Positions 11,881-24,009 of a stretch of 64,000 bases of DNA are shown here, one piece after another. The notes under the pieces were generated by a model. That model saw only the letters and a program-made list of their open reading frames with translations, was not told the origin of the DNA and did no database searches. Both the position numbers and the translations under genes were made by a program. Origin of the DNA: Pleurotus djamor (taxonomy: Eukaryota > Basidiomycota > Agaricomycetes > Agaricales > Pleurotaceae); contig JAPEVF010000227.1 in the NCBI GenBank assembly GCA_029747585.1, forward strand, positions 1 to 64,000, written 5' to 3'. How positions within the stretch are numbered: the stretch's first letter is position 1; each line of letters opens with the position of its first letter.

Positions 11881-12189
11881 TACTGTAGTATTTCAATCAA
11901 TTCGTCAGTCACGCGTCACAAAGACCCGCAAAATGACGAAATTTCGGCGCTGTCACGGGTCACAGAAGCAAGTGACGAATGGATTTTCGAAGAAAATTCG
12001 CCAAAATTTCCGAAAATATTCATTTTTCCGATTTTGCTTCGAGTTTTCTCTCTTACAGCGCTTTTCAAAAGTATGCGGAATCGCGTTTTCCAACACATTT
12101 TGGCCTTGGGGTTAGGGTTGCCTCTTTTGGGCGTGGGAAGGGACCCCGTAACCCTCTGTCGACTGCATTGAGCACTATGTCTATACCTT
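11881..12189. other. AT-rich stretch between hAT and Tc1/IS630-like genes
   Basis: About 310 bp rich in AAAATTT-like runs (11990-12060), without a supported gene. It is the likely left end of the Tc1/IS630-like element, whose insertion may have truncated the hAT gene. I could not match an inverted partner on the far side of the transposase gene. Confidence 0.35.
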
Positions 12190-13256
12190 ATGCCTCCCCG
12201 TCGTGTTCATAACGCACTCAAAGATCGCATTCCCATCCTCTTTTTTGAGCAGCACTTCTCGGTCAAGCAGATATGTGAAATTCTCGGGGTTTCAAAGACC
12301 CTAGCATATTCTACCCTCTGCAAAAGCAAACTTCGAGCGCGCACTTCTGACCAAGGCAGTCCAATGGGCCGCCCTCGTCTCCTCAATACCAGCCATACAA
12401 ACACGATACAAGCCCTGATTGAGCGTCAGCATACCATCTACCTGGATGAAATTCAAGACAAGCTGGCCGAGATCCACGGAATCCACGCCAGCATCCCCAC
12501 TATCTCCAGAGTCATACGAAGACTCAACTTTACTCGCAAGACAACCTCCGCTCGAGCCCTAGAACGAAATGAACTCAATCGCTCCATATATATGAATAGG
12601 ATTGCGGGACTCGCCTCCGATCCGGATATGCTTATGTTTGTCGATGAGGCAGCTCGGAATCGACGGACTTCAGCACGTACACAGGGTTGGGCAAGACGAG
12701 GAGCCCGCTGCGTGCAACGTAGGTTTTTCGTTCGGGGCCAGCGATACTCCATCCTTCCTATCCTCACCCTTGATGGTATCATAACCTATGATATCATTCA
12801 TGGCTCTGTGACCAGCGAGCGATTCCTGAAGTTCCTTCGTGAATTTGTGGTATCCTTCTCAGATTGCCTTTCACTTCAGATCCTGACTTTCCTCCTTAGA
12901 TGCCCCTCACCAATCCTTACCCAGGCCCTCGAAGTATCCTTGTGCTTGACAACTGCGCGATCCACCACTCTGAGGAAATCCGAGCTTTGGTCGAGGATGA
13001 GGCATGTACGTACTAATCACCTTATATTCCCCTACCCTTATCTTACATCGGCTTCTCTTGGGTAGTATGTAAACTTGTCTTCCTTCCACCTTACTCCCCC
13101 GACCTCAATCCAATTGAACAAGCATTCTCTGCCATCAAAGCCTTTCTTTGCCACCATTGGAATGATCAATCTCTATACCTTATGGACCAGGCTTGCCAGA
13201 GTATCACTCCGAAAAAGGCTTGGGGTTTTTTTAGGGCATCGGGCTATGTCGTTTAG
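12190..13256 (+). CDS. Tc1/IS630-like DDE_3 transposase, apparently intact
   Basis: Three exons (12190-12849, 12900-13005, 13066-13256) give about 318 residues with clean GT-AG introns of 50 and 60 nt. The N-terminus is a helix-turn-helix (FSVKQICEILGVSKTLAY) followed by a GRPR AT-hook-like box at the domain linker. The catalytic core shows VDEAARNRRT (first Asp), SILVLDNCAIHH (second Asp) and LPPYSPDLNPIEQ with a Glu about 35 residues after the second Asp. This is a complete DDE triad for cut-and-paste transposition at TA sites. No internal stop is present. Confidence 0.88.
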
Positions 13257-13282
13257 ATACCAACAGGGTCCAGTCGTACCTC

Positions 13283-13289
13283 TATATAT
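13283..13289 (+). promoter_or_regulatory. TATA-like element before the 13355 gene
   Basis: TATATAT lies 66 bp upstream of the ATG at 13355 and only about 27 bp after the stop of the transposase gene. Confidence 0.35.
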
Positions 13290-13354
13290 TACCGATTCTA
13301 AAATATTTTTTCTACACTTTGACTTCCCCCCTCAATTTTACTCGCTTCAACACA

Positions 13355-14613
13355 ATGGCTTCTGGTAGCAAGCACGAGGATGAGAGTGACTCCGGGCTTG
13401 CTCAGCAACCTAGTGATGCTCTGACCCTCCGCCGTTCCTTGTCACTCAAGGTGCTTGCAACACTTACGCGGCATCCATCCGGCTCGAAGAAGACCAAGGG
13501 CAGCGGCCCAAAAAAGAAGACAAAATCCAAAGATTTTCTCCATAAATTCAGCCCAGACGCTGCGAGCTATGTCAGCTTCCTCAATGCAATTCTTGAGAAA
13601 CAAGGCGAGAGCAAGTATACCTTTACGGAAAGCCGCCATTACTCTTTGAAGGTTCTTGTTCCTCCAGAACGGGCGTATGTCTTCCCTTTTCCGTATGAGG
13701 CGCGCATTTACTGAAGCATTCTCTAGAGCCAGTCGAGCCATTGACATTGATAATGTCAAAGATTGGGAAGGCCTCAATACAAGTTTACGCACGGCGGCAA
13801 AAAAGCCAACCCAAGTGCAGGTATTTGTGGATATGAATGAGGTTATTTCAGGTTGGAACCATGGAGGTGTAAGTCTTTCTATAGTAATTTTTACAGCTAT
13901 ATATCTGACCATACACCCAAGGATGACTCAGACTCGGATGATGAACCAGAAGAGGCAGGAGGCGTGACTGAAGAAGAACGAGCCATTGCTCGATTTCGAG
14001 GCCTATTGGAGAAAGAGTATGGAACCGATCATGATGCAAGCTATGCATATGTCGGGAAGCATGAGTCCTTTCCACTCACCCCATTGATGATGAGTACATG
14101 GGCACGCGCAATGGTGAGCCGAATCATCAATTATCTTTGTAACCAATACTGATACAGCTACAGTACGATGGCAAGGCTACTATTAGTCAGTATCCCAACC
14201 TGGAGATGTTCGATCCACGAAACCGACGCGCTATACTCAATCCCAACCGACCTAGCCCTGTTATTGGGAGTGCGCCAGCGTCCCCAAGCGACTCCTCCTC
14301 ATTTGCGGCCAATCTGGAAAGCTTCACCGCAATGATCAAGGCTGCGGCTGCCAGCGCTGCTCAGCCTCCGAGCAGCACAGTCACCCAACCTCCAACCACC
14401 CCTGCTTTCGAGGCTCCCCTACTGACGCCAAGCAAGCTCCGCCGTTATCTCGAGTATGCGCGGGACAATCTAGGTGTTGCCAGGGCATTGGAATACCACG
14501 AAAGTCTTGAACGTCATGGATATGGTCCCGATATCTTGCACCGCGTTGAGGATGCGAAGCTGTTGATGTTGGGAATGTCGGATGGCATCAGGAAAAACGC
14601 CATGGAGTCGTAG
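13355..14613 (+). CDS. Hypothetical protein, probably transposon-associated
   Basis: Four exons (13355-13674, 13727-13868, 13922-14113, 14164-14613) give about 367 residues with all phases consistent; the last acceptor could also be at 14157. The N-terminal third is Ser/Lys-rich with a basic stretch (KKTKGSGPKKKTKSK). The third exon opens with acidic DSDSDDEPEE. The C-terminal exon has a Ser/Ala/Pro-rich linker, then a helical block (SKLRRYLEYARDNLGV, YHESLERHGYGPDILHRVED). The gene converges on the Plavaka transposase only about 200 bp away, suggesting a shared element, but that is inference. Function unknown. Confidence 0.7.
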
Positions 14614-14819
14614 CGCCCTGCAAAGGGTCTATCGATCGGATTGTACCTGGAGGGCACCTGGAGTCAAGGGTCCTAATACAGAGGACAACGGAGCACAACG
14701 ACGTCAACAAGATTGAGGCCATACTATGGGAGTCTACGCGTACAATGTAGGGTAGTGGTCAAACATAGTAGGCACTATAGTGGAGTACAACGATGCTATC
14801 AAGAATGGCTGTGGCTTGA

Positions 14820-17800
14820 CTACGCGGGAAGTTGCTTGATATAGGAGAAAAAGTCCGAATCTATGTATGTATTTAGGTAAAACGAGCGTGCAGCGTCCAA
14901 GACATTGTCCGAAGTCCAAGAGGTATCGACCTTGCGATTGGAACGACCGATAAGGTGGCACGATCGGACAAGTTGTTCCACGGAGATGATTGAGACATTA
15001 GGACGGTTGGCGCGTGTCGACCGTTGGATTTGGTACATCCCGGTGTTTTCATCAAATCGCGTCAAGGGGGTGAACCATTTGACATATGCGAGCGGGTGGG
15101 GATAGCTGCCGAGCTGAGGTGGAAGTTTGAAGATGACACAGACCTGGGCAACCCGGAGGTAGTCTACATCATAATGGTAAGGCGTATGAGGGAAGTGAGA
15201 TGTCATGCGACACACCATAGCTTTGAATTCTACTCCCAAGAGAGTCCATGTCCTCCAGAACTAAAGCCGTGTCGAAATGAGAAGGGACGGGTGGTTTTGT
15301 CCCCCGGCGGGCCTGCGAGCATGTGGCGCGTATTGGGGACACACGAGAATCACTGCTCATGTATCTATTGAGGGGAAGATGGATGTCGACTTTGTTGAAG
15401 ACGGGGAAGCGATCAGGGTTGCTCGGTTTTACACCAGTCCAGATTTGCGCCTTCTTTAAGAACGTTTCGAGGGAGGCGAGGAAATCGCTTGCGCCGTGCA
15501 AAGTTTCCAGTTGGTCAGCTGTGCGAGAGTAGGGAGCCGACTTGGCAATACGGTAGCGACGGATAGAGGGGTCCAAGTGGGTGGGAGGTATCGCTAAGCT
15601 GCATTCAGCCTGGTCTTCATCGTCATCAACAACCATATCCTCTCCTTCGCTTTCATGCTCTTCATCATTCTCCACCTTCTCCTCAGCTGCAAGGCCATAT
15701 AGATCGAGAGAGAGGATGGAAGGGAGGGTCCCATGTGTCCATTGAAGAAAATTACACCGCAGGTGAATGGCCTCCTGGCGCTGTAACCACTTGGCCATCT
15801 GCTTGATGAACTCTTTCTTGTTGGATGCTCGGTAGCCCTCCTTGGCATAGTCAATGTGAAGGCGTTCTGGCGATTCCGTGTTGTATCCATCGAGACTACC
15901 AAGAAGGCGGATTGCTTCGATATAGTGTTGGATGGCGTGGAGTTTTGGGATGTTGAAATGTGAGCGAATTCCGTGTCGGATGAACACATCTTTATGGGCG
16001 TGAAACGTCTTGAGGGCGTTAGAGAGGGCGTGAAGGGAAGAAGTGGTGTGGGACTGGAACTGCGCGTAGTAAACAAAGTCGATAAGCGCTCGAACTGTGG
16101 CAAGAACGTCTTCATCAACCGCCCCAGCCATAATGCCAACGAAAACCTTCTGCATCTCCTTATGCTCGCGACCGGTCCACTGCGATACACCTGATATCCC
16201 TTTCACGAAGTGTCGAAGCCCTGGCGCCTTGGGGATGGTTTTGAAACGCGTGTCCATCTCGTCTTCACCAATCAGCTCAGTACACCACTTTACCAGGTGG
16301 TCCTTGAAGACGCCTTTGTGAAGTTGATGGAGGATGTCCGGAGTCATAGAAGAGAAGATATCACAGTGGGGTAAGTCTTTCCAGAATGCGTTGTAAACCG
16401 GGCGTAACCCATGCTTCTCGAAATTAGGTGGTTTCTGCCCACGCTTGTGGGCTCGAAGTGTGTGAAGTATATCCTCTGGTCTGCGCTGCTCGATCGTCGT
16501 CAGCAGCTCGCCGCGCTTTGTGGGTTGGACCAAGCATCGCGGACACTGGTTTTCCTTGCAACAGGCCACAAGGCATTGTTCTGGGTAATCTGCGATATAA
16601 GCAGCAAGAATGGGGAACATCTTGCGGATAAAACCATCCGCACAAGTCATTTCCACACCTTCCTTCCCCGCGGCAACCAGAGGCTTCAAGAGCAGCGACA
16701 TGCAGTGATGGAACATCCGGTAGCCCGCCAACGAACGCGTATTCTCGCCAAAGCACTGAAGCTTGGCTGTAGGCAAGTATCCAATCAAGACTGTCGCATA
16801 TGTGGTTGGCTTACGGCGTACTTCCTTAGATATATTGCCTATAGTCAGATAGATAGGCCACGCAGACTTGTCGCCTCTGAACGTGGATAGCTGGGTTTTA
16901 TCCGACGCCAAGATTATCGGCGCGACGAAGCCATCTTTTGGCATCCGCTCCTGCGTGCAAGTTAGTCCAAATGAGCCTTCTGTAATACCTATCACAACGA
17001 ACCTGCATCTTCCACCACCACTCTCCCGTCCACATTTCGTCGTATATCCGCTGCGTGCCCTCCTTGTCAGCGAAGACTTGTTCTGGAAGGTACGCCATAT
17101 AATCCTTGAAGGCAGGGTTGGCAATGAGTTCACGAATGCACTCCACAGGGTCGCGTCGCCAAACTTCAACATCCTCCATCATGATTGATCCATCGGGGTT
17201 ATGCTGGTCGCCTTGAATCTGAACGACTTCACAGTGCCAATCCGGACCAGTTGGAAGCTTATCCAGCTGCTTATAGAACTGATACTTGCTCGAAAACGAA
17301 AGGCCGCCGTGAGCTTTAACCTAGACGTGATGATGTAGAATCAGCATTGTTCAATTTGGTTCCCAGTCAGAATGCTTTACTGACGTGCTCGAGTTTTAGG
17401 TACTTATCGAGGTCAGCCTGCGTGACACTGTTGGTCAACCAGCGCACCACTTCCCACTCTTCTTCATCAGCATATGGATACCACTCGGAACGGCCCGCCT
17501 TGATGTTATCCGCCTTCCACGTCTCGAACGCCAGAGTCCCTTTTTTNGAGCCGAACTGGTTCCATGGGATAGGATTCGACATAGCGGCTGAAATTTCGTG
17601 GATCGTCGTCGTCGATCACATCCTCCACCGTGACACGGTGGCAAGAATTCGCATTGGCTGGCAATGGAATTTCATCGAGCTCTTGTGGGGTAGGAGGGTC
17701 AAAGATGGGTGGATCCGGTTCAGCAGAGCCCAGATGATCTGGCTGGCTTCTCTGGATCGCAGCGTTCCACTTTCGGAAGCAAGGCGGGCTATGCTTGATA

Positions 17801-17865
17801 TGCTTCGACTGACCGTTGCGCGTCGGGAAGTCCTTTTGACAGTATTCGCACCGGTATCGAGCCAT
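14820..17865 (-). CDS. Plavaka-type (CACTA-related) transposase, complete apart from one N
   Basis: Exons 17385-17865, 17003-17320, 15216-16950 and 14820-15163 add up to 2877 bases once the N at 17547 is left out, about 958 residues. The N-terminus is a C2H2 finger ([21 protein letters not shown]). Plavaka hallmarks follow: [93 protein letters not shown] and [12 protein letters not shown]. The C-terminal exon has the usual [10 protein letters not shown] block. An acidic patch lies in the linker. Introns are 52-64 nt. It should be a nuclear DDE transposase. Leaving the N out makes the frame continuous. Confidence 0.88.
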
Positions 17866-18108
17866 AAGTATTGTCGATGATGCTAACAGTGCAGACTTAG
17901 GTTCAGATAACAAACACGGCCGTCGCCTTGCCGTTGCACACCGAATACCCGACGAATTTGTCCTCTGCGCCCTGAAGACACCCAAGGCCTAAGGTCACAT
18001 GGTCAACGCGTTCAAACGCGAACTACATCCTCCTCTCTCTCGAACTTGTTGATCAACAATCGTACCGCGTTAATTAACATCACAATACGAGGGTAAACTT
18101 GGTGATAC

Positions 18109-18115
18109 TATAAAA
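18109..18115 (+). promoter_or_regulatory. TATA box of the DUF6532 gene
   Basis: TATAAAA lies 107 bp upstream of the ATG at 18222, on the coding strand. Confidence 0.5.
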
Positions 18116-18221
18116 TGGCCAGTGTTGCAACCCATCATACCCCAAGGAATCACTTCGACTCCTTTTACCCAGCTTTCCTCAACGCCCCCAACTTCCCCCG
18201 ACTGCTCTTTTCAAGTCTCCA

Positions 18222-20117
18222 ATGGCTCCCGGTCAGTCAGCCGCTCAGTACTTGATCACTTACCCCTCATCCTCTACTTCGTCTAGTTCATTCCACCGCG
18301 AAATTCAACCAGACATTTCGTCGCACCGATGGACAAGACTTATTGGCAGGCAAGACAGCGGGGAGACTCAGACCAGCCACCCCTGCCACGACAACTCGCC
18401 GTACTGAACGCGAGAACGAAGGTCTGTTCAACTTCCATCATTTTTAGGAGTCTTGGCTGATACAGCACATTATCTAGCCCCCGTTGACGAGATGGAGCAA
18501 CGTTCCAGCCGCCATCGACGCCTATCTGAGCGTGAAGCCCAGCGCCGTAAGTTCCTTATCTTTCTATCTGCTCAAACTCAACCGCTGAAATCCCCTTTTA
18601 GAGGAGGAAGAAGCCGCACTTCGCGCTCTGAAGGCTCATCGCGCTGAAAAACGCCGCGAGAAAGAACGTGAACGTGAAGAACTTGAAGCTGCAGCGGAGG
18701 ACCCAACATACGACCCTGAGCCTCGTCGCCACCGCCGCGAGCCAGCTGACTATGACGAGGAAAGTGCAGATGAGATGGTCCGTACCTCTTTTCCAACACT
18801 TTAATCAGCACTGACGTGTTTGCATATGGTCTAGTTTCCCTCCGCGCCTCCTCGCTCCCTTTCTCATCGTCTCACTCGGGTACCTCCCCGCGTTCCAATC
18901 AGTGACGACGAGGATGACGATGAACCCACCACCAACAGCGTGTCCCAGGCCCCCATCAGTGCTTCCGAAGCGACGTCCTCCAATGAAGGCACCAAGCGTC
19001 CTTATGCAGACGACTCCGACAGCGACGATCTTCCTTTGAAGCAGCCAAGGCTCTCATCCACTCGACCCAAATTGGCCGACTACCCTCCCGATACCCAAGA
19101 AATCCTTCTACGCACTATCCAGCTGTGGCGTTTGAGGCTCTTTACCACCAATGCATTTCCGACGGTCCAAGATGAGGCGGCCTGGGTTGGAGAGCTGTGG
19201 ACTGAGGCCTGCAAGCAGCTCAATGCTACATGCACCCTAGAAGCGAAGGCATCCCGTTTGGTGAGTTATACTTGTATTCTTCTAACGAGATATGTCATAA
19301 CAAGATTTNGTGTCACTCTAGATCACATCTCGGACCTCGCATACTCGCGGTGAGGTCAAAACAAAAGTCAAACCCTTTGTGGCTTCTACCTTCGAGCTTG
19401 AGGCTGGGCAAAACCCGAAGCTCATTGCGAAGATGCGCAAGCGTGTTGAACTGCTCAAAGAAGAGTCCCACTTTACTTACGCCGTAAGTCCTTTTCTTGC
19501 TCTATCCCTAGTACTCATCGAGGTTGAAATTTCTCAGGAACGTAACAAAGACCCTTCGAAACGCAAAGGTCTTTACAAGGGGAAGATTTTGCAGAAGTGT
19601 GTCAATGCGATCTGGTTCGCCAATCAACGCGACGAAGGTATTACCTATGCCAAGTCCTTCTCGCCCCTCCCCATCCCTGCTCTTGCCCTTATCCTCACCG
19701 CTGTAAGTCCCTCAAGCTACCATCCCCATCTCCACTGACCCCGAGTAGATTGAGAATTGTCTTGATGAGTGGGCGACTGGTGTTTATACCAGCCTCGACT
19801 TCGCTGCCGCGGACTACGAAGCAATCTACAATGACCACCTTAGCGCCCTCAAGGAACTCGACGAAGAATCCAAGGACATTGGTCTCCTCACCAACATCCG
19901 AACTCGGCTCTACAATGTTGGCCGGTAAGTTTGCTCCCTCGTTTGCACTCTGTTACCTCTCTGAGCTAGAGCTAGCTTCCATACTGGTGCCGAGGCCATC
20001 AACGCGGTCCGACCCACTGTTCTCTCCAAGGCGGCCATCAAGGCAGCGCTCAAGGAATATGAAGAAGATCCTGCGACCGAGACAGACGGAGAGGATGGAG
20101 AGGCCACTCAGGTGTAA
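18222..20117 (+). CDS. DUF6532 domain-containing protein
   Basis: Nine exons (18222-18231, 18287-18421, 18466-18546, 18602-18777, 18835-19260, 19322-19483, 19538-19702, 19749-19924, 19976-20117) give about 490 residues. All phases fit. The N-terminal half is low complexity: an Arg/Glu-rich helix (HRAEKRREKEREREELEAA) and acidic clusters (ISDDEDDDE, DDSDSDDLPLKQPR) beside basic patches that look nuclear. From about residue 215 the DUF6532 domain shows DYPPDTQEILLRTIQLWRL, a TSRTSHTRGEVKTK segment, KRKGLYKGKILQKCVNAIWF, PLPIPALALILTAIENC and GRFHTGA. The family is expanded in Agaricomycetes and its function is unknown. The N at 19309 is intronic and harmless. Confidence 0.85.
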
Positions 20118-20903
20118 GGGGTGTACATTGTTGCTTGGTTGCGTTAAGGGCGTGAGCTCTCGATTCCCCAGCATGTCCTAGATTTTGCCTAGATTACCCT
20201 TTCTTTTACTATGCCTATCATGTACCGTAACGCCGTGTGCATTTATATTTTAACCAGTAGTGTGTTCATCCTACTTCGTGACAATGAGATATACAATGAA
20301 TATTTGGGCTATGTTGCTCTCGTTGCTCAGTTGTCGGGGCTTGAATATGTAGTCCGCACCTTGATCAACAACGTCTACAGGCGCAACATCAACCTACATT
20401 GAACGATCCATCAGCTACAGAGTACTACCTAACAAGGGGGAAAGCAACGATACTACGGTGACAACTTAAACAATATATGACTACATAGTTTTCTGAGTTT
20501 TTCCTGATGTACATACTTCTGATCCTCAAGGCATTCTGTCAAGGCATTTTTGCTGCCAATTCCGTCGTTCCAATATGTCCCCAAGGAGCCCCAAGGGTCC
20601 TTTTTCGTGCCTTTGATACCCAAATCGGCCGTCAAGTAAGTATGGCGTTTTCTTTACAGAAGTCACCAGGTCAGGTTAGTCAGGGTACACCGTAGAGAGC
20701 TAGTCTCGGATCTTTTTCTCTCTTTTCAAGGTTTTCAAGGGAATCGTCATTGGTCGATGTGTCCTAAATACCTCGATTTTTCAACGTCGCTGCAGCTTTC
20801 TCTTCGTTTTGTCTCTTCGCGTCATACACCGCCGGAAGGAGCTTCCTTTTCCTAGACAGGAGGGGATTCACTGCACAGTCCTGGACGACGGAATCAACCA
20901 CAG
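20118..20903. other. Intergenic region, no gene recognised
   Basis: About 790 bp between the DUF6532 gene and a co-directional membrane-protein gene. Short ORFs (20211-20402, 20507-20695) lack splice links and family signals. It presumably holds the 3' end of one gene and the promoter of the next. Confidence 0.4.
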
Positions 20904-22382
20904 ATGATTCAACCAAACGAAGCGTTGCTCATTTGCGCGTTTTTTNCTATCATCTTTGCATGGTACGTTGACCTGGCCAACCGAACGATTCATCCGCGCA
21001 GATCTCATGAGTGACTATTGCCAGGCATCTACACAATCCTTATCATATTTGCCATTTACCTGGTCTGCTTCCGCAATCGCCGGTCATCCTCGAATCCACA
21101 TTCCTCCTCTTCTTCAAGCATAACGGGGCGTAATTTATGGGGCCTGGGGATCATAATATTCCAGTATCTACTGGCGACGGCGCACCTTTGCATGGCTTTC
21201 TATCAAGACGTGCTTACAATAGGGAGGACGGATCCAGGTCCATTCGCAGAGGTTCAATACGTCGGGAGAATGGCGTTTTCGCAGATCGCTATGCTGTTTC
21301 TGAGTGTGCGTTCACAACCCCTTTTCTCGCACACAACGACTGATGCACTGTCTCATTGTCCAGTGCTTCCTCGCAGATATCCTCCTGACATGGCGTACCT
21401 ACGTCATCTACGGTCACGACAAGCGCGTCTTATTCGTAGCCGCTTTCCTCCTTTTAGGTACCTTCATAACCACATTCGGTTACGTCGGAGCCCTCATCCA
21501 CGGTCTCTCACTTCCTTTGAATCCGCCCAACCTGGAGGGCTTGTTTCTCCAAGCCCGAGAACCACCCATTTCCACTTGGACGTGGATCAGTATCGCGTTT
21601 TCAGTCTTCACCAATGTATTCCTCTCTGGGATGACTTCCACAAGGCTTTGGTGAGTTTCGTGTTCGCTTACCACGCTAGCGAATACTCGAAGTCCATTGA
21701 TGCGTTTTGTTCCTCAGGTTCCATCATAGGAAGATGAAAAAGATCCACGGATTTTCTAGTTTGCTTTTCGAGTCCGCGGTTATTATTGAATCAGGGCTGC
21801 TCTATACGCTTGCTTGGGTGCGTATGGTGTAATCTTCGTAGATGCTTACTGACCCGCCGTCCCATAGATATCCTACTTCGTGCTCTTCCTTGTGAAATCC
21901 AATGGTGACATAGTAGCGATGGACGTGATCGGCCATCTCTCTGTAAGTACCTCACATTTCTTCCTGTTCAACATCATGATGAACTAATCATTGCGTTTAG
22001 GGCATCGTACCAGCGTTGATCATCGTCATTGTTTCTGCAGGTCTGACCCCAGTGCGCTCACGTTCCCCCGTANTACCCCAAATCATCTTACAACCGAAAC
22101 CGTCGTCCGCGATCTATCACCGAAAATACCATCGACCTATACAAAAGCACCACTGACGATCACCGCAATACCAACGATGCTAGTACTCACTCTGGCTTGG
22201 GAACAAGCGGGTATAAGGACGATGAATGCTCACTTGGGACGAATACGCGGACCGAGATGCATTTTTCGGAGAACCCAGAGTTGACGACGTATAGTATTAA
22301 AACCAGTCGGGACGGGGATGGTGCGATGTTTGGAAGCGAAGCTGGTGGGATCTCAGTTGAGCGTACGGTGTTGAAGGTTTGA
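20904..22382 (+). CDS. Putative seven-helix membrane protein
   Basis: Six exons (20904-20962, 21025-21305, 21364-21650, 21718-21817, 21868-21942, 22001-22382) give about 393 residues when the Ns at 20946 and 22073 are left out; each N otherwise breaks the frame. Hydrophobic helices appear as YTILIIFAIYLVC, LGIIIFQYLLATAHLCMAF, MAFSQIAMLFL plus the ADILLTWRTYVIYG junction, VLFVAAFLLLGTFITTFGY, WISIAFSVFTNVFLS, VIIESGLLYTLAW plus ISYFVLFLV, and IVPALIIVIVSAGL. The C-terminal tail is long, polar and Ser/Thr-rich. The WRTYVIYG motif and layout resemble an abundant Agaricomycete group of receptor-like membrane proteins of unknown ligand. Plasma membrane location is inferred. Confidence 0.75.
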
Positions 22383-22638
22383 TGTTGTCGTGTTATCTTA
22401 ACTTGTACATATCTATTAGTAGATAGAAAGTGGAACCTGGAACCTACTATTTGTTATAGGTTGGATGAGATGCCTCCGCGTCGGAGGCATTGGAGCTTTG
22501 ATCGGGTGGCAGAGACTTCACAGCCTCAAGGGCAAGGCACCAGAAGCAATGAACTAGATGACGGAAGCAAATATGCAAAACACAGCGATACGTAACGACC
22601 ACGAACGAAAACAACAACTCTGCGCTAGGCCCATCAAG

Positions 22639-24000
22639 CTAAGCCTTGGGTTGGGGAATCGGTGGCACCCCTTGTACCATGAACCGAATACGCCGATTCC
22701 AATGCCCAATACTACGGAATACACTAGCGATCGCAGAGTCCTTTGTTTTCACAACACGAGAACGGAGTTTCCATGTACTCAGTTCTTGACAGATGACATC
22801 AAAGCGTTGCACGACCTCGTCCATTGTAGGTCTTTGTGCCGGATCGGTCTGCGTCATGTCGGTTACGAGAGGTACAATAAACTCGAATCCCCGTCGAGCA
22901 CTTGCGTACTGGGAACCCTGTGGAGCGAGTCAACCGTGAGGCAAGAGTAATTCATCGGCGGACGTCGACAAACCTTTGTAAAATTCTCCCTGATCATGTT
23001 GCCTAGCAGGTAGACATCAGTTGGGAAGGGATCGCAAGCGAGCATTGTAGAGTATTCAGGAGCGGTCTTGTCAGCTCCGCGAATGACCTCTTCAAGAGGT
23101 GGCCGCTCTTCTGGCTTGTATTGACGAGACAAACCAAAGTCCGTGAGGTAGTATTTTACAGGCGTGCGTGTTCGTGTACGGTGTTTGGCGCTTCCGCTGA
23201 GATCCAGCTTCCGCCACGGCAAAAAGGGATGGTAACGGTCAACATAGAGCTGTCGGGCATCCATCATGATGTTGAAGAACGTTACATCCCTGTGCACCCA
23301 TGAGCAGAAGACAACGAGGAAGAGCATAGCCACTTGCCGATGAGCGATGTTATGTTGATGCATGAACTGTAGACCCTGTATGACCCAGTCAATTTACAGC
23401 TCGAGACAAAGTAACCAATGATGGGCGAACTTCAAAAACTTGTCTGAAAAACTCAACGCATTCCCCTATCGTGTCAAACCGTGGATCGTCGTGAACTCGT
23501 AACAAAGGCATAACCAGGAGGAGCAGATCGTCGTCTTCAGGGACCTGGAGTATTTCATATACAGGGACACAGTGGTTGTGGGGATCAGCAGCGATCGGTC
23601 CTGACGACAAATACAGTGCAATGTCGGCCTCATGAGGGAATAAAGACTTGTTGGTGCGCTTCAGAACAACAAGTTCACCGTCGGACGTTCGGGTGGCGTC
23701 CAGGACGCTGTTATGCTAAAAACCAACCAATGTAAGGACATCGTTCAATGAAACTTCAAGGTAAATGGTACTTACAAACGGCCGCAGACTATCTGTACAA
23801 TGATACCAGCGTTTCTTCTTCCCCTTCCATGATGGTTGCCAGTCAGGTTTGTACCGCGGCCGTAACTCGTAACCCCGTTCCAGCAGCCAGTCGTAGTGGT
23901 CCCTCCAGAAGAGCTCTTGTTCTGTGAGTCGTCCGAACGCTCCGCGGGGATTAGCTCGCTCTAATGGGGCGTCCAAAAGCTTTTCCTGTGTTTCTGGCAT
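22639..24000 (-). CDS. Protein kinase-like protein (paralogue of the 29118 gene)
   Basis: Five exons (23776-24000, 23431-23715, 23338-23375, 22974-23289, 22639-22917) give about 380 residues. The N-terminus has a Trp/Tyr-rich region (FWRDHYDWLLERGYELRPRY). Kinase motifs follow: a candidate ATP lysine in ELVVLKRT, HRDVTFFNIM (catalytic loop with Asp and Asn), LTDFGLS (DFG), TAPEY (APE) and DPAQRPTMDEVV (subdomain XI). All catalytic residues appear present, so activity is plausible; the substrate is unknown. Intron 3 (23290-23337) begins with GC rather than GT (GCAAGT) and splits the Arg codon of HRD. The paralogue at 29118-30480 has the same exon layout. Recognised as a fungal kinase-like group by motif only. 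Confidence 0.85.
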
Positions 24001-24009
24001 CAAGGCCAC

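Noticed and set aside
12108..12120. TTAGGG near 12111 as a telomere-like repeat
   Set aside because: Only one copy is present, so it is chance.
21018..21737. Long ORF of 239 codons
   Set aside because: Only its first part is the real exon 2 of the membrane protein; the rest reads through an intron in the wrong frame.
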